Shown here: piece by piece, positions 7,690 to 16,611 of the stretch
Layout of the letters: each line of letters starts with the position of its first letter
How positions within the stretch are numbered: position 1 is the first letter of the stretch
From: UBA2336 sp965227265
GTDB lineage: Bacteria; Bacteroidota; Bacteroidia; Cytophagales; Cyclobacteriaceae
Reading direction: 5' to 3'
Assembly (NCBI GenBank): GCA_965227265.1
Contig: OZ245738.1
Location: forward strand, 620,001 to 684,000
DNA: 64,000 nucleotides
The notes under the pieces: generated by a model
What the model was told of the DNA's origin: nothing
The model's input: only the letters and a program-made list of their open reading frames with translations
Databases searched by the model: none
Program-made: the position numbers and the translations under genes

Positions 7690-10600
7690 ATGCCTCGTCC
7701 AATCTGGTCTCCAGTTATTGTTAGTCGTTACTGTATTATCGTAGCGGTTCTTGCCAGTCACCTGGCGGCTGCCCAAACCGACTACAACAGCGTTTATACA
7801 TCAGCTACTGAACTTTATAAAGCGAAGGAATTTACAAAAGCCGAAACAGCTTTTAAAAAAGCACTTGACTTAGCTGTAAAATCATATGGCACGTCTTCGG
7901 TGGAGTATCGCGATACCCAGTGGTGGATGTATTTTTTATACAATGACATTGGTTCTATCCCGGAAGCTGTCGCTGCATTAAAAGATGCCGTTCGCGCAAG
8001 TGCAGTGTTACGCGATGAATATGAGATCCGCGTTATTGAAGATGCTGAGCGTTATGCTGATAAACTGAAGGATAATGAAAAATACGAAGTAGCAGGTTCG
8101 TTGTACCGCCTGGCTGCCAGTACCCGTGAAAACCGCAATTGGTTGGGCGATGCTTCTTATTATAAAGATCTCAAAGGAATACTGGACGTCAATTATTTTT
8201 TAAGACGGTTGGATTCCTTACAATACTATTTCGAAAAAATTGCAGTGACAATCCCGCCCAAAGAAAGCGCGCTGGGAAAGCATCTTTATGACTGGACTTC
8301 CTATACACTCTGGCAAAAGCAAACTGCGGTTTTTGGTAAGATTGAAAAGGCCTGCGAAGATTACCTGAAGCTCAAAGAACAAAAAAATGAAAAAGATGCC
8401 GGGTATGCAGAAGCCTGGATGGCGTTCGGGAAAATTCAGCATGCCAAAGGTCAGTATGAACGTGCGCTGAAAAGCTTTGCCGATGCCCGCGCTGCATTAA
8501 TTCCAGAAGAGTATCAAGTACTTTATTTGCGTTCGTTATCGCTGTCAGCGGTGAGCTATAATGCTTCTAAAAAATATGATGCCGCTGCAAAAGCTGTCTT
8601 TGATGAATATGAACAATGGAATGATCGCTTCGTTGGTAACCTCGGTACCGATTATATCGACAACATGGCCGATGTGGTTAAGTATGCTTCCGGCATTAAA
8701 GATTACGCACATGCGGAAAAAGTGCTACTCAAACTTATGCCTGTTGTTGAAAAGGAATATAATAAAAGCAGTTCGGAGTATAAAATGCTGGCGATAACCC
8801 TTTCAGGTATTTATGAAGCTCAGGGTAAGCATGATCTTGCCAAGTCCGTAAACCCAACCTTGTCTTCATCTGATGAAAAGGAAATTGCTAAGGCGATGGG
8901 CATAGGGAATGCCGATGGTGACTTAGCAAATCTAAAAAATGCAATTGTAAGCGGGCGCTTCGCGGAAGCGGTAGTGATCTTCGAGCGCAGCTATTCCCTT
9001 CTCAAAAGTTACTACGAAACAAACAAGGATTATAATGGCTTTGTAACCATTAGCGGTGCAGTTGCTTCTTCCTACCAGCAAACCGGTGATCTGTACAGGG
9101 CAGGTCAAGTGCTGTTGGATACCAAGAAAGTAGCGGATGAACACCTAGATAAAACATCCGAGACCTATATTAACCTGCTGCTAACACTGGGAGATTATTA
9201 TTCCTCAACGGGCCAATACAAGGAGGCGGATGATACATGGTACTCCGGAATGCAAATCCTTGACAAAGCAAAAACACCGACTAACAAAAAGCAAAACGAT
9301 GAGCTGTACTATCGATTGATTGAACGCATGGCCGGACTTTTTGCGAAGCAACGCTATTATCGCGATGCAGAAGATCTTTATTTCAAGGTGCTGGACTATT
9401 ATCAGGAAACCGATGGTAAAAACAGTTTACGCTACCAATTCACGGCTACTTCATTGGCTGATCTGTATCAGCGCATGCGACTCTTTCCACTCGCCTTGGA
9501 TTTATACGAGGAAGCTATGCCGGTGTTGAAAAAAGAATTAGGCGAACAATCTTCAAACTATATCGATGCTTCCAGAACACTTGCTAATATTTATTTGCTG
9601 CTGGGTAACTATGCTCCCGCAGAAGCTCCCTACCTGAGGGCCAAAGCTTTTTATCAAAGTGCCTTGGGCACAAAAAGTGAACGTTATCTCGGTGTGTTAT
9701 CCGACCTGGGATTATTATATACTTATTCAGGTCAATGGAACAAAGCTGCTCCGATATACCACGAGCAGGTAACGTTACTCCTGGAGCAGGTGAAAAATCT
9801 TTTCCCGTTGTTGAGCGAAAAAGAAAAGACTGATTTTTATTCACTCGTCCAAGGCCAATTTAATACCTACAATGTGTTTGCTATGCATCAGCTTAAAAGC
9901 AATCCCCTGGAAGCAGGAGAGATGTATAATCTCCAGTTGGTTTCAAAATCATTGTTGTTCAAAGCGACTAATCGGGTTCGAACCAGCGTGGTCAACAGTA
10001 AAGATGAAAGCCTGAAAACGTTATACAGCCGATGGCAGGATTCACGCGAACAACTTTCAAAAATTTACCAGCTCAGTGAGCAGCAGAAAAAATCAGCAGG
10101 TATTGATGAGAAGTCGCTGGAGCGAAGTATTAATGACCTGGAACGCGACCTCACGGTTAAGTCTGAATTATTTGCGCGATTAATCAGTGATAATTCAGAT
10201 TGGAAAGCAATTCGTGATGCACTAAAGCCAGGTGAAGCTGCAGTCGAAATTGTGCGTATTGTGGAAGCCTTGCCGGAGTTCACGTTTGATTTTATCGGTA
10301 AAGGAATTACAATTGATACGCTCGAAGCAGAGGGTTATGCCCGCGTAAATAATTTTGAAGCAAAGTGCTCAGCCGCTAAAGCCGGACTTCATATTGGTGA
10401 GACGATCTTGAGTATTAATGATCAGTCTACGAAAGGAAAATCAATGGATGACATTATTGAAATGCTCCAGGCAAATTCGGCAAAGCTGGTAGTAAAAAAG
10501 AAGAACAGTAAGGTCACCTATACTGCACAGCTCAACACCGATTCTGTTTTTTACCGCAGCTACCCAAAGAAAGTCAGGTATGTAGCGCTTGTGATAACCC

Positions 10601-11691
10601 CTGAAGCACAAACTCCAAAATATGTCACTATTGCAAATGGTGATGAACTGGAAACAAAGTATGCGAAGTTTTACCGTAATGCGATCCAGCACCAGGTAGA
10701 AGATACTTATTCGTATAATGCTTTCTGGAAACCTCTACAGCCACTATTGGGCTCAGCTAAACGAATTTATTTTTCACCGGATGGTGTGTATAACTCAATC
10801 AATCCAAATACACTACTTAATACTGATACGAAACATTATGTACTGGACGATACAGAGCTAGTGCTGGTGAGTAACACTGCAGACATACTCCGTCCTGCAA
10901 TTCCATCTCCTTCAAAGCGGGCTGTGTTGATTGGCTTTCCGGATTATAATCGGGTAGGCATATCCTCAGCGGATAAACAGCCATCCGAGTTTATGCTTCT
11001 GAAAAAAGATTCCACTCAACGCTTTATGAATGGAAATACGATTAGTGAGCTTCCGGGAACAAAAGTAGAGGTAAACGCGATTGAAATTTTATTGAAACCA
11101 AAACTGGAGGTGATGAAGTTTATCTCGGCAGATGCTTCGGAAGAAAAAATCAAATCGATGGAAGCTCCCAAACTTTTGCACATCGCTACGCACGGATTTT
11201 TCCTAGATGATATTTCAGGAGATGACGAGTCTCAACGCGGTGTAACGGGTGTTGCTAATGCTACCTTGGCAGAGAATCCGTTATTACGTTCAGGTTTGTT
11301 GCTGGCAGGTGCGGGTAAAACAATAACCGAAGGCAGGCAAAACAATCAAACAGAAGATGGCGTGCTTACCGCCTACGAAGCATTAAACCTAAACCTTAAC
11401 CAGACTGACATGGTAGTGTTATCGGCCTGTGAAACAGGACTCGGACAAATTCAGACAGGCGAAGGTGTATACGGTTTACAACGTGCTTTCCGTGCAGCTG
11501 GTGCGCAATCCGTATTAATGTCGTTATGGAAGGTTGATGATCAGGCAACGCAAAAACTGATGACTGGCTTTTACAGCGAGTGGCTCAGCAGCGGAAAGAA
11601 GCAAGCTGCTTTTCGTGAAGCGCAACTCAGACTTCGGCAACAATTTGCTCATCCTTATCACTGGGGTGCATTTGTGATGATGGGGCAGTGA
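7690..11691 (+). CDS. exported TPR-PDZ-CHAT caspase-like protein
   Basis: 1333 residues. An N-terminal signal peptide (to about residue 28, AAAQ) suggests export. Residues 30-700 are tetratricopeptide-like helical repeats (for example EAEDLYFKVLDYYQE-type units). The C-terminal part is a CHAT domain, a caspase-type cysteine protease fold: catalytic His is H1168 in LLHIATHGFF and Cys is C1247 in VVLSACETGLG, both intact. Between the first CHAT strand (EAAVEIVRI, from 850) and the next (VRYVALVI, 962) sits an extra PDZ-like domain of about 90 residues with AGLHIGETILSIND at 897-910. Partners and substrate are unknown. It is a single gene with about 270 bp upstream, 44 bp before the CPBP gene. 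Confidence 0.85.
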   Translation: MPRPIWSPVIVSRYCIIVAVLASHLAAAQTDYNSVYTSATELYKAKEFTKAETAFKKALDLAVKSYGTSSVEYRDTQWWMYFLYNDIGSIPEAVAALKDAVRASAVLRDEYEIRVIEDAERYADKLKDNEKYEVAGSLYRLAASTRENRNWLGDASYYKDLKGILDVNYFLRRLDSLQYYFEKIAVTIPPKESALGKHLYDWTSYTLWQKQTAVFGKIEKACEDYLKLKEQKNEKDAGYAEAWMAFGKIQHAKGQYERALKSFADARAALIPEEYQVLYLRSLSLSAVSYNASKKYDAAAKAVFDEYEQWNDRFVGNLGTDYIDNMADVVKYASGIKDYAHAEKVLLKLMPVVEKEYNKSSSEYKMLAITLSGIYEAQGKHDLAKSVNPTLSSSDEKEIAKAMGIGNADGDLANLKNAIVSGRFAEAVVIFERSYSLLKSYYETNKDYNGFVTISGAVASSYQQTGDLYRAGQVLLDTKKVADEHLDKTSETYINLLLTLGDYYSSTGQYKEADDTWYSGMQILDKAKTPTNKKQNDELYYRLIERMAGLFAKQRYYRDAEDLYFKVLDYYQETDGKNSLRYQFTATSLADLYQRMRLFPLALDLYEEAMPVLKKELGEQSSNYIDASRTLANIYLLLGNYAPAEAPYLRAKAFYQSALGTKSERYLGVLSDLGLLYTYSGQWNKAAPIYHEQVTLLLEQVKNLFPLLSEKEKTDFYSLVQGQFNTYNVFAMHQLKSNPLEAGEMYNLQLVSKSLLFKATNRVRTSVVNSKDESLKTLYSRWQDSREQLSKIYQLSEQQKKSAGIDEKSLERSINDLERDLTVKSELFARLISDNSDWKAIRDALKPGEAAVEIVRIVEALPEFTFDFIGKGITIDTLEAEGYARVNNFEAKCSAAKAGLHIGETILSINDQSTKGKSMDDIIEMLQANSAKLVVKKKNSKVTYTAQLNTDSVFYRSYPKKVRYVALVITPEAQTPKYVTIANGDELETKYAKFYRNAIQHQVEDTYSYNAFWKPLQPLLGSAKRIYFSPDGVYNSINPNTLLNTDTKHYVLDDTELVLVSNTADILRPAIPSPSKRAVLIGFPDYNRVGISSADKQPSEFMLLKKDSTQRFMNGNTISELPGTKVEVNAIEILLKPKLEVMKFISADASEEKIKSMEAPKLLHIATHGFFLDDISGDDESQRGVTGVANATLAENPLLRSGLLLAGAGKTITEGRQNNQTEDGVLTAYEALNLNLNQTDMVVLSACETGLGQIQTGEGVYGLQRAFRAAGAQSVLMSLWKVDDQATQKLMTGFYSEWLSSGKKQAAFREAQLRLRQQFAHPYHWGAFVMMGQ

Positions 11692-11735
11692 TGCTTTATA
11701 GGTAACAGAATTTATTACAGCTTTTTCGTAATATT

Positions 11736-12524
11736 ATGTCTATGCTTCAGCGCAGACCTGCCCTCAAGATTTTCATTGTATTCATCACTTTCTTTTTAAT
11801 TGTTGTTTTCTTGAGTATGGTGTTTGGATATCAAACACTTGGCGGATACATAGCACCTTGCCTGCTGTTATTAATAACATGGTGGCTTTATAAAAATGAA
11901 GGCAGTAGTCTCTCCGCATTAGGGTTAACGTTAACAAAACGCAATCTCGGATTTTTACCGATTGGCCTTCTGGTTGGAATTGTTCTCTATGCTGTTGGAA
12001 TGTATGCCGCTATACTTTATCAGGGTCTGGAAATATCGTTTAACAAAAATGCTGACTATACAATTATAGCAGGAGGGTTGTTCTTTTTTATTCAAGGCGT
12101 GATGAATGAAGAGCTGATCTTCAGAGGATACTGCTTTAAGAAGACGGTTGAAGTGTATGGTGTGGCAAAAGCCAATATTGTTTTTGCAATCCTGTTTTTG
12201 ATTTGGCACTGGATTTCATGGGATGCTTGGGGTAATTATGGATTAATGCTTTCTGCTATAACCGTGTGTTTTGGTCATCTACTGTTTGCAACCTCCTTGT
12301 TACGATCCGGTACACTGTTTTTAGCCATCGGAATTCACCTGGGAAATAATTGGGCAGTTAAACATTTTGCGGCCTATGAAGGGGACATTCCGATAGTAAA
12401 TTCAATTTTTGTCGTGACGGGTTCAGCGCAGCAAGAGTCGCAAGTTGTTCTTACAGGCATTTCTACTATCTGGATGCTGATCGTGACCGCACTGATCATG
12501 AAATTTGTGCGCCCTAAACAATAA
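11736..12524 (+). CDS. CPBP-family intramembrane metalloprotease
   Basis: 262 residues and about eight hydrophobic segments. All three active-site motifs of the CPBP (CAAX protease / bacteriocin-processing) family are present: EE at 125-126 with R130 in NEELIFRGY, H158 in LIWHWISW, and H201 with N205 in GIHLGNNW. These residues bind the metal and activate water in the type II CAAX prenyl protease Rce1. Substrates in Bacteroidota are not known. It follows the CHAT gene by 44 bp on the same strand and may share its transcript. Confidence 0.88.
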   Translation: MSMLQRRPALKIFIVFITFFLIVVFLSMVFGYQTLGGYIAPCLLLLITWWLYKNEGSSLSALGLTLTKRNLGFLPIGLLVGIVLYAVGMYAAILYQGLEISFNKNADYTIIAGGLFFFIQGVMNEELIFRGYCFKKTVEVYGVAKANIVFAILFLIWHWISWDAWGNYGLMLSAITVCFGHLLFATSLLRSGTLFLAIGIHLGNNWAVKHFAAYEGDIPIVNSIFVVTGSAQQESQVVLTGISTIWMLIVTALIMKFVRPKQ

Positions 12525-12543
12525 AGCATTTTTTCAGAAAATG

Positions 12544-12551
12544 TATATTTG
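12544..12551 (+). promoter_or_regulatory. candidate -7 element (TATATTTG)
   Basis: TATATTTG matches the Bacteroidota -7 consensus TAnnTTTG exactly and ends 4 bp before the ATG at 12556, in the short gap behind the CPBP gene. If used, the mRNA would be almost leaderless. No good TTG box is visible 19-21 bp further up, so the call is tentative. Confidence 0.3.
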
Positions 12552-12555
12552 ATCT

Positions 12556-12801
12556 ATGGCACAGTCGATAGAAGAAATCAGGAAAATTCTGGCGCCCTGG
12601 CAATTCATCACCTTATCCTGTAAAGGCCCAATAGCTTTTAAAGATGAGTCGGGCTATGCCGGAGAAAGCTTCGCTGAAACATTTGAGTTCAGGGAAGTCA
12701 CGAATAAAAATGAGCATTTCAGCAACACAAGTGATGATCCCATAACAAAGATTCATGTCATTCGCTACACGGATGTAATCAGTTTGAAAAAGGGTTATTG
12801 A
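12556..12801 (+). CDS. small acidic protein upstream of SMI1/KNR4 gene
   Basis: 81 residues, start MAQSIEEIRKILAPWQFITL. It has a helix then several short strands (FAETFEFREVTNK, KIHVIRYTDVISLKKGY). No signal peptide, membrane segment or Cys pair stands out. The stop TGA at 12799-12801 is followed 2 bp later by the ATG of the SMI1/KNR4 gene, so the two are almost certainly translated from one message. I do not recognise the family; the linkage suggests a functional partner of the SMI1/KNR4 protein. Confidence 0.6.
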   Translation: MAQSIEEIRKILAPWQFITLSCKGPIAFKDESGYAGESFAETFEFREVTNKNEHFSNTSDDPITKIHVIRYTDVISLKKGY

Positions 12802-12803
12802 TT

Positions 12804-13397
12804 ATGCCATATCAGGATCAGCTTGCGCGGATAAAAACCAAGCTGCAACAAGCAAAGGAAAAGGATCACGAGTTCGAAGTGTTTGGAGCTGATTCGCATC
12901 AATATGATTTAGGGAAACCGGTTAACCTCGAAGAAGTGATCCGGTTTGAAGAACATTACAACGTTGATCTGCCAGAAGCGTACAAAACTTTTATTACTAA
13001 ACTCGGCAATGGCGGGTCAGGGGATTACGGTGGAGCAGGACCTTATTATGGCATTTTTGAATTGGGTGATTTCGGCTACATGGAACCCAACTCGAAGTAT
13101 ATGTCAGCACCGTGTGTAATTGATTCGTCCATAACGGAGAAGAAATGGAAAGCATTAACTGTCTTTGAAGAAAAACTTGATCGGAATAGTTTGGAATACG
13201 ATCGTAAGTATCAGATGCTTTTCAGTGGCCTGATGTTTATTGGAACAATGGGCGATTCAGGACAGATGATGCTGATCCTGAATGGTAAAGACACAGGCCG
13301 TGTTGTTTATATTAATCAGGATCTGTACCTGCCAATTGTAAAAGGACAATTTTTGGATTGGTATGAAGAATGGCTGGATAAGATTCTGGCCGACTGA
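12804..13397 (+). CDS. SMI1/KNR4 (SUKH) family protein
   Basis: 197 residues from ATG 12804; a TTG two codons earlier would overlap the previous gene. It shows the SUKH core: 'NLEEVIRFEEHYNVDLPEAY' followed by 'FITKLGNGGSGDYGGAGPYY', a 'FIGTMGDSGQMMLIL' strand pair, 'GRVVYINQ' and the ending 'FLDWYEEWLDKIL'. Family members are immunity proteins for contact-dependent or polymorphic toxins, or scaffold proteins. No toxin gene is visible on either side, so an orphan or housekeeping role is as likely. Confidence 0.88.
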   Translation: MPYQDQLARIKTKLQQAKEKDHEFEVFGADSHQYDLGKPVNLEEVIRFEEHYNVDLPEAYKTFITKLGNGGSGDYGGAGPYYGIFELGDFGYMEPNSKYMSAPCVIDSSITEKKWKALTVFEEKLDRNSLEYDRKYQMLFSGLMFIGTMGDSGQMMLILNGKDTGRVVYINQDLYLPIVKGQFLDWYEEWLDKILAD

Positions 13398-13412
13398 TAT
13401 CGTTTAGCAACC

Positions 13413-13892
13413 TCAATTTGTATTGTTCTCTGTCAAATCAGTTAAGTAACTCCAGGCATCTGCAAAGCGCGAGCGATCATCTTCGTGAATTTGCTGAGTA
13501 GAAGATTGAGAAACACAAATTTCCTTTACATCGGTGTTGAAGCACAATCTATCCGTTTCTTTATCAAGCGTAATGCCTTCCTGCACCGTTCTGATCTGTT
13601 CAGCTTTTAATTCTTTCATCTTACCAAAAATATCTTCGCGCATTTTTTCGGTAAGCGCAAACGACTGTTTCTCCTTGTCACCGCCCGTTCTGTATTCAGC
13701 AATACAGGAGTCGTACGTAAACGTGATGTTGGTTGCTGCATCCTGCATACCACCGCCACTGTATAAACTGATGGTAAAATCTTTCGTCCACGTTTCGGGT
13801 AAGCCGGAGTTTGACGTTGTACTCGTGCAGCTGGTAGATGAAATAAATCCCAAAATATATAAGGCCGGGAAAACCGCGAATCGAATATTCAT
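13413..13892 (-). CDS. putative lipoprotein of unknown function
   Basis: 159 residues. The hydrophobic start (FAVFPALYILGFISSTSCTS) ends in a Cys at residue 22 that could be lipidated, although the residues before it are a poor lipobox. The mature part is beta-rich and polar, with two Cys (CIAEYRTGG and RLCFNTDVKEICVS). A Gly-rich 'LYSGGGMQDAA' near residue 43 and 'FTISLYSGG' suggest a small lipocalin-like barrel, but I do not recognise a family. It is convergent with the SMI1/KNR4 gene, with a gap of 15 bp. Confidence 0.6.
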   Translation of the reverse strand: MNIRFAVFPALYILGFISSTSCTSTTSNSGLPETWTKDFTISLYSGGGMQDAATNITFTYDSCIAEYRTGGDKEKQSFALTEKMREDIFGKMKELKAEQIRTVQEGITLDKETDRLCFNTDVKEICVSQSSTQQIHEDDRSRFADAWSYLTDLTENNTN

Positions 13893-14046
13893 AATTTCAG
13901 TTAATTAAAATTCTTAAATTAAGTTTCAAGGCAATGTAAATTGCCTATAAATATGCATAAGAAATTGTCAGCTTGCTAGGGCAGCCTATACTAATCGCCA
14001 ACACCAGAGATTAGCCTAAAAATAAGAATGAAATTGTGTTTTGAAA

Positions 14047-15348
14047 TTATTTCTTTATCACCTTCCTGATGATGGTGCCCTCATTGGTTTGTAGTGCTAC
14101 AACCAGCGATTGCGAAGGCATTCCGGAAACATCAAGCGTAAATGTCCGCTCTCCGGCAACTGTTTCACTATCGAAAATTGTTTTTAATGTTTTGCCAGTA
14201 GCGCTATAAAGAAATAGTTGCGCCATAGTAGGATTAATAAAATTAATCTTCACAGTCATTTTTCCGCTTGTCGGATTAGGAGAAACATCCATGGAATGAG
14301 TTTCCGGGCGAGGTTGAGGATTAATTGGTGTGCCGGTAACAATATCACGTGTAAATTTAAAAATACCCCGACCGGATAGATATGCCGTGCCGCCATTTAT
14401 TTTGGTAAAACGATTGTAATAAGTGCTACCAAAATCCAACTCTTCCCAGGTATCGCCCCGATCTCTAGTTTCAAATATTTTCTCTTCTCCACCTGTCCAG
14501 CCACGTAAGGAGTCTATAAATCCAACCATTTGCAGATTATGAAATTCGGAACTAACGGTAACAATCTCCCAGGTCTGACCGCGATCAGCGGAACGAATTA
14601 TGCGCGTTGGATTTTCGGGGGCAAACGATTCGATAGAACCATAAAAATGTTTTTTATCGGGTGTTTGAATTTTCCAGACGCGATCACTCACTTCGTTACT
14701 TCTGAATTTCTCCGTCCATGTTTTTCCACCATCGGAAGTATATAAAACAACTCCGCCATCCAGGAGATTAGGTGCAGAACCAACAACAAAGCCCTCATTT
14801 TCATTAAAAAAGTATACATCGATTAGTGAACGGGCATAGGTTGACATATTTATATACTTCCAGGTAGCGCCTTTGTCAGTAGACTTTATTACAAACGCAG
14901 GTCCGTACCAAACTCCTACACCATACATCGTGGTAGCACTTGCTCTTGCAAGGCCGCAGATTCCTGCAGGACGAGGAGATATTTTCGGAGCAACATCCGT
15001 CCACGTTTCTCCGCCATCCGTGGTTCTGTATAAAGAGCCATGACGTTCTGGTAAGTTGTTAGCAGCAACGGAGCCACAAAGGCCTATATTTTCATCAAAG
15101 AACTCAATGCTTCGCAAATATTGATTGTTTGTCAGCTTCAAGGGTGTCCAGGTTTCGCCTCCATCGGTAGTTTTATGAACTTTAAAATTCCAGCCACCAG
15201 CGGTCCATCCCAAATCTTTTCCGTAAAAAAACACGTCATCAATACGATTTGCATTTGGAATATTCTGGGCGGTCCAACTTCCTTCTTCCTGAGCCACTGC
15301 ACAGCTGATACTAAGAACAAATAGAAAGAAGGTTATACACTTTTTCAT
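14047..15348 (-). CDS. exported Ycf48/BNR-repeat protein with T9SS sorting domain
   Basis: 433 residues. Signal peptide at 1-19 (FFLFVLSISCAVAQ). Residues 20-335 hold about six repeats of the 'TTDGGETWT' type (KTTDGGETWTPL, RTTDGGETWTDV, KSTDKGATWKY, TSDGGKTWTEK, RSADRGQTWEI, ETRDRGDTWEEL), as in the Ycf48/BNR beta-propeller. The last about 80 residues are a type A type IX secretion tail: SMDVSPNPTSGKMTV, 'LFLYSATGKTLKTI', and a final 'IIRKVIKK'. The protein is therefore exported across the outer membrane by the T9SS and anchored or released. Its ligand is unknown. Confidence 0.9.
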   Translation of the reverse strand: MKKCITFFLFVLSISCAVAQEEGSWTAQNIPNANRIDDVFFYGKDLGWTAGGWNFKVHKTTDGGETWTPLKLTNNQYLRSIEFFDENIGLCGSVAANNLPERHGSLYRTTDGGETWTDVAPKISPRPAGICGLARASATTMYGVGVWYGPAFVIKSTDKGATWKYINMSTYARSLIDVYFFNENEGFVVGSAPNLLDGGVVLYTSDGGKTWTEKFRSNEVSDRVWKIQTPDKKHFYGSIESFAPENPTRIIRSADRGQTWEIVTVSSEFHNLQMVGFIDSLRGWTGGEEKIFETRDRGDTWEELDFGSTYYNRFTKINGGTAYLSGRGIFKFTRDIVTGTPINPQPRPETHSMDVSPNPTSGKMTVKINFINPTMAQLFLYSATGKTLKTIFDSETVAGERTFTLDVSGMPSQSLVVALQTNEGTIIRKVIKK

Positions 15349-15437
15349 AAGAATTGTTTTGAGCTACCTGAATGCAAACTAACTATTTTACCTAACACTA
15401 AAATAATCACGAACGTTTGAAGTAAAACCTGCCCGAA

Positions 15438-15821
15438 CTATACTACGAACTGCTCGAAAAGCCTGTTCAGCACCTCTTCAGGTGCGTTTGTTAATCCGGG
15501 GTGAACTTTTGATGTTTGAACGATGGTGCTTCGGGTTGCAGTTAACCATCGAAACCGTTCAGCCATGGAAAGCTCACCGATAGGGCCGCTACCTTTTCCG
15601 CCTTTGCTGATGTGTTCGAAAGATTGAATGTATTGTTCAAGCTCTTCGCACTCAACATCTTTGCAAAATGCATCAATGCGCTCCGGGTTGATTGAGATTT
15701 TGGTTTTCAAAAACTTTAAGGGTCCGCAATACAAGATCACGCCCACGTTAATGAACTCTTCCCGTTCTACCCGCGGCACAACGCGGATGATGGCATATTC
15801 AAAAACTTGATTCTCTTGCAT
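15438..15821 (-). CDS. DUF3037 family protein, partner of HipA-like kinase
   Basis: 127 residues with the DUF3037 signature: FEYAIIRVVPRVEREEFINV at the N-terminus, then 'GVILYCGPLKFLKTKI', and 'FRWLTATRSTIVQTSKVHPG' in the second half. The function is unknown. Its start overlaps the end of the HipA-like kinase gene by 23 bp (15799-15821), so expression is probably coupled by translation. This family is often encoded directly next to HipA-like kinases, which I take as established context rather than something this sequence proves. Confidence 0.85.
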   Translation of the reverse strand: MQENQVFEYAIIRVVPRVEREEFINVGVILYCGPLKFLKTKISINPERIDAFCKDVECEELEQYIQSFEHISKGGKGSGPIGELSMAERFRWLTATRSTIVQTSKVHPGLTNAPEEVLNRLFEQFVV

Positions 15822-16584
15822 GGATAGCTTCGTTTACAAAAAAATCAGAACGATTAACCCGATTCATAATAAAAGTAGTATAGGCTTCACGATGAGCATC
15901 GGGCGAACTAAACGTTGGCTCATCCGAAAGCCATTCGTCCGGGATCAAGGCCACAATAGATCGAACCTTATCTTCCGTGATCATAACCTTATTCTTTGCG
16001 TCAGCTTCTTTAAGCTTTGTAGCTAACGGAAGCAATACATGATCTTTTATTTTAGGAAATGGCCGTTCCGGATTTTCCCAGTCCTGCCACGAATGATGAA
16101 AGTAAAGCGCAGCGCCATGATCGATCAGCCATAATTCTTTATGCCACCATAAAAGATTTGTATTGCGTGCGGTGCGGTCAACGTTCAGGATAAGACTGTC
16201 AAGCCACACAATCTGAGAAGCTAACATGAAATCCACTTTTGTCACCAGCGGATCGTAGGTAACGGCCCCTGATAAATAATGTAAGGCGAGATTTAATCCT
16301 ACGCTTGCTTTCAGTAAGTCTTGGATTTCTTCGTCACCCTCAATTCTTCCGAAAGCGACATCGAGGTTTGCGAACACAATTTCTGGTACCTGTAATCCCA
16401 ATGCTCGAGCGATTTCACCACCAATGAGTTCAGCAATTAATGCTTTCTTCCCCTGGCCAGCGCCTCTGAATTTAAGCACGTACATGAACTGATCATCTGC
16501 TTCTACAAGAGCAGGCAATGACCCGCCTTCGCGCAGAGGAGCGCTGTAGCGGGTTACGTTGACAGTTCTGAGTATTGAATTCAC
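15799..16584 (-). CDS. HipA-like kinase domain protein
   Basis: 261 residues. The kinase-like features are 'MYVLKFRGAG' with K38 for ATP, an AELIGGEIARALGL helix, the catalytic D136 and metal-binding N141 in LNVDRTARNTNLL, and the second Asp D155 in WLIDHGAAL. These match the HipA_2 / phosphatidylinositol-kinase-like pattern. It is shorter than HipA (about 440 residues) and lacks its N-terminal domain, and there is no HipB-type DNA-binding gene. The overlapping downstream DUF3037 gene may take the partner role. Substrate unknown. Confidence 0.82.
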   Translation of the reverse strand: MNSILRTVNVTRYSAPLREGGSLPALVEADDQFMYVLKFRGAGQGKKALIAELIGGEIARALGLQVPEIVFANLDVAFGRIEGDEEIQDLLKASVGLNLALHYLSGAVTYDPLVTKVDFMLASQIVWLDSLILNVDRTARNTNLLWWHKELWLIDHGAALYFHHSWQDWENPERPFPKIKDHVLLPLATKLKEADAKNKVMITEDKVRSIVALIPDEWLSDEPTFSSPDAHREAYTTFIMNRVNRSDFFVNEAIHARESSF

Positions 16585-16611
16585 ACTTAAAATTGCATTA
16601 AGTCATACTGA

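Noticed and set aside
12556..13397. Toxin-immunity pair made of the 81-residue and SMI1/KNR4 proteins
   Set aside because: No toxin domain or secretion tag is visible, so only linkage supports it; kept as a weak finding rather than a call.
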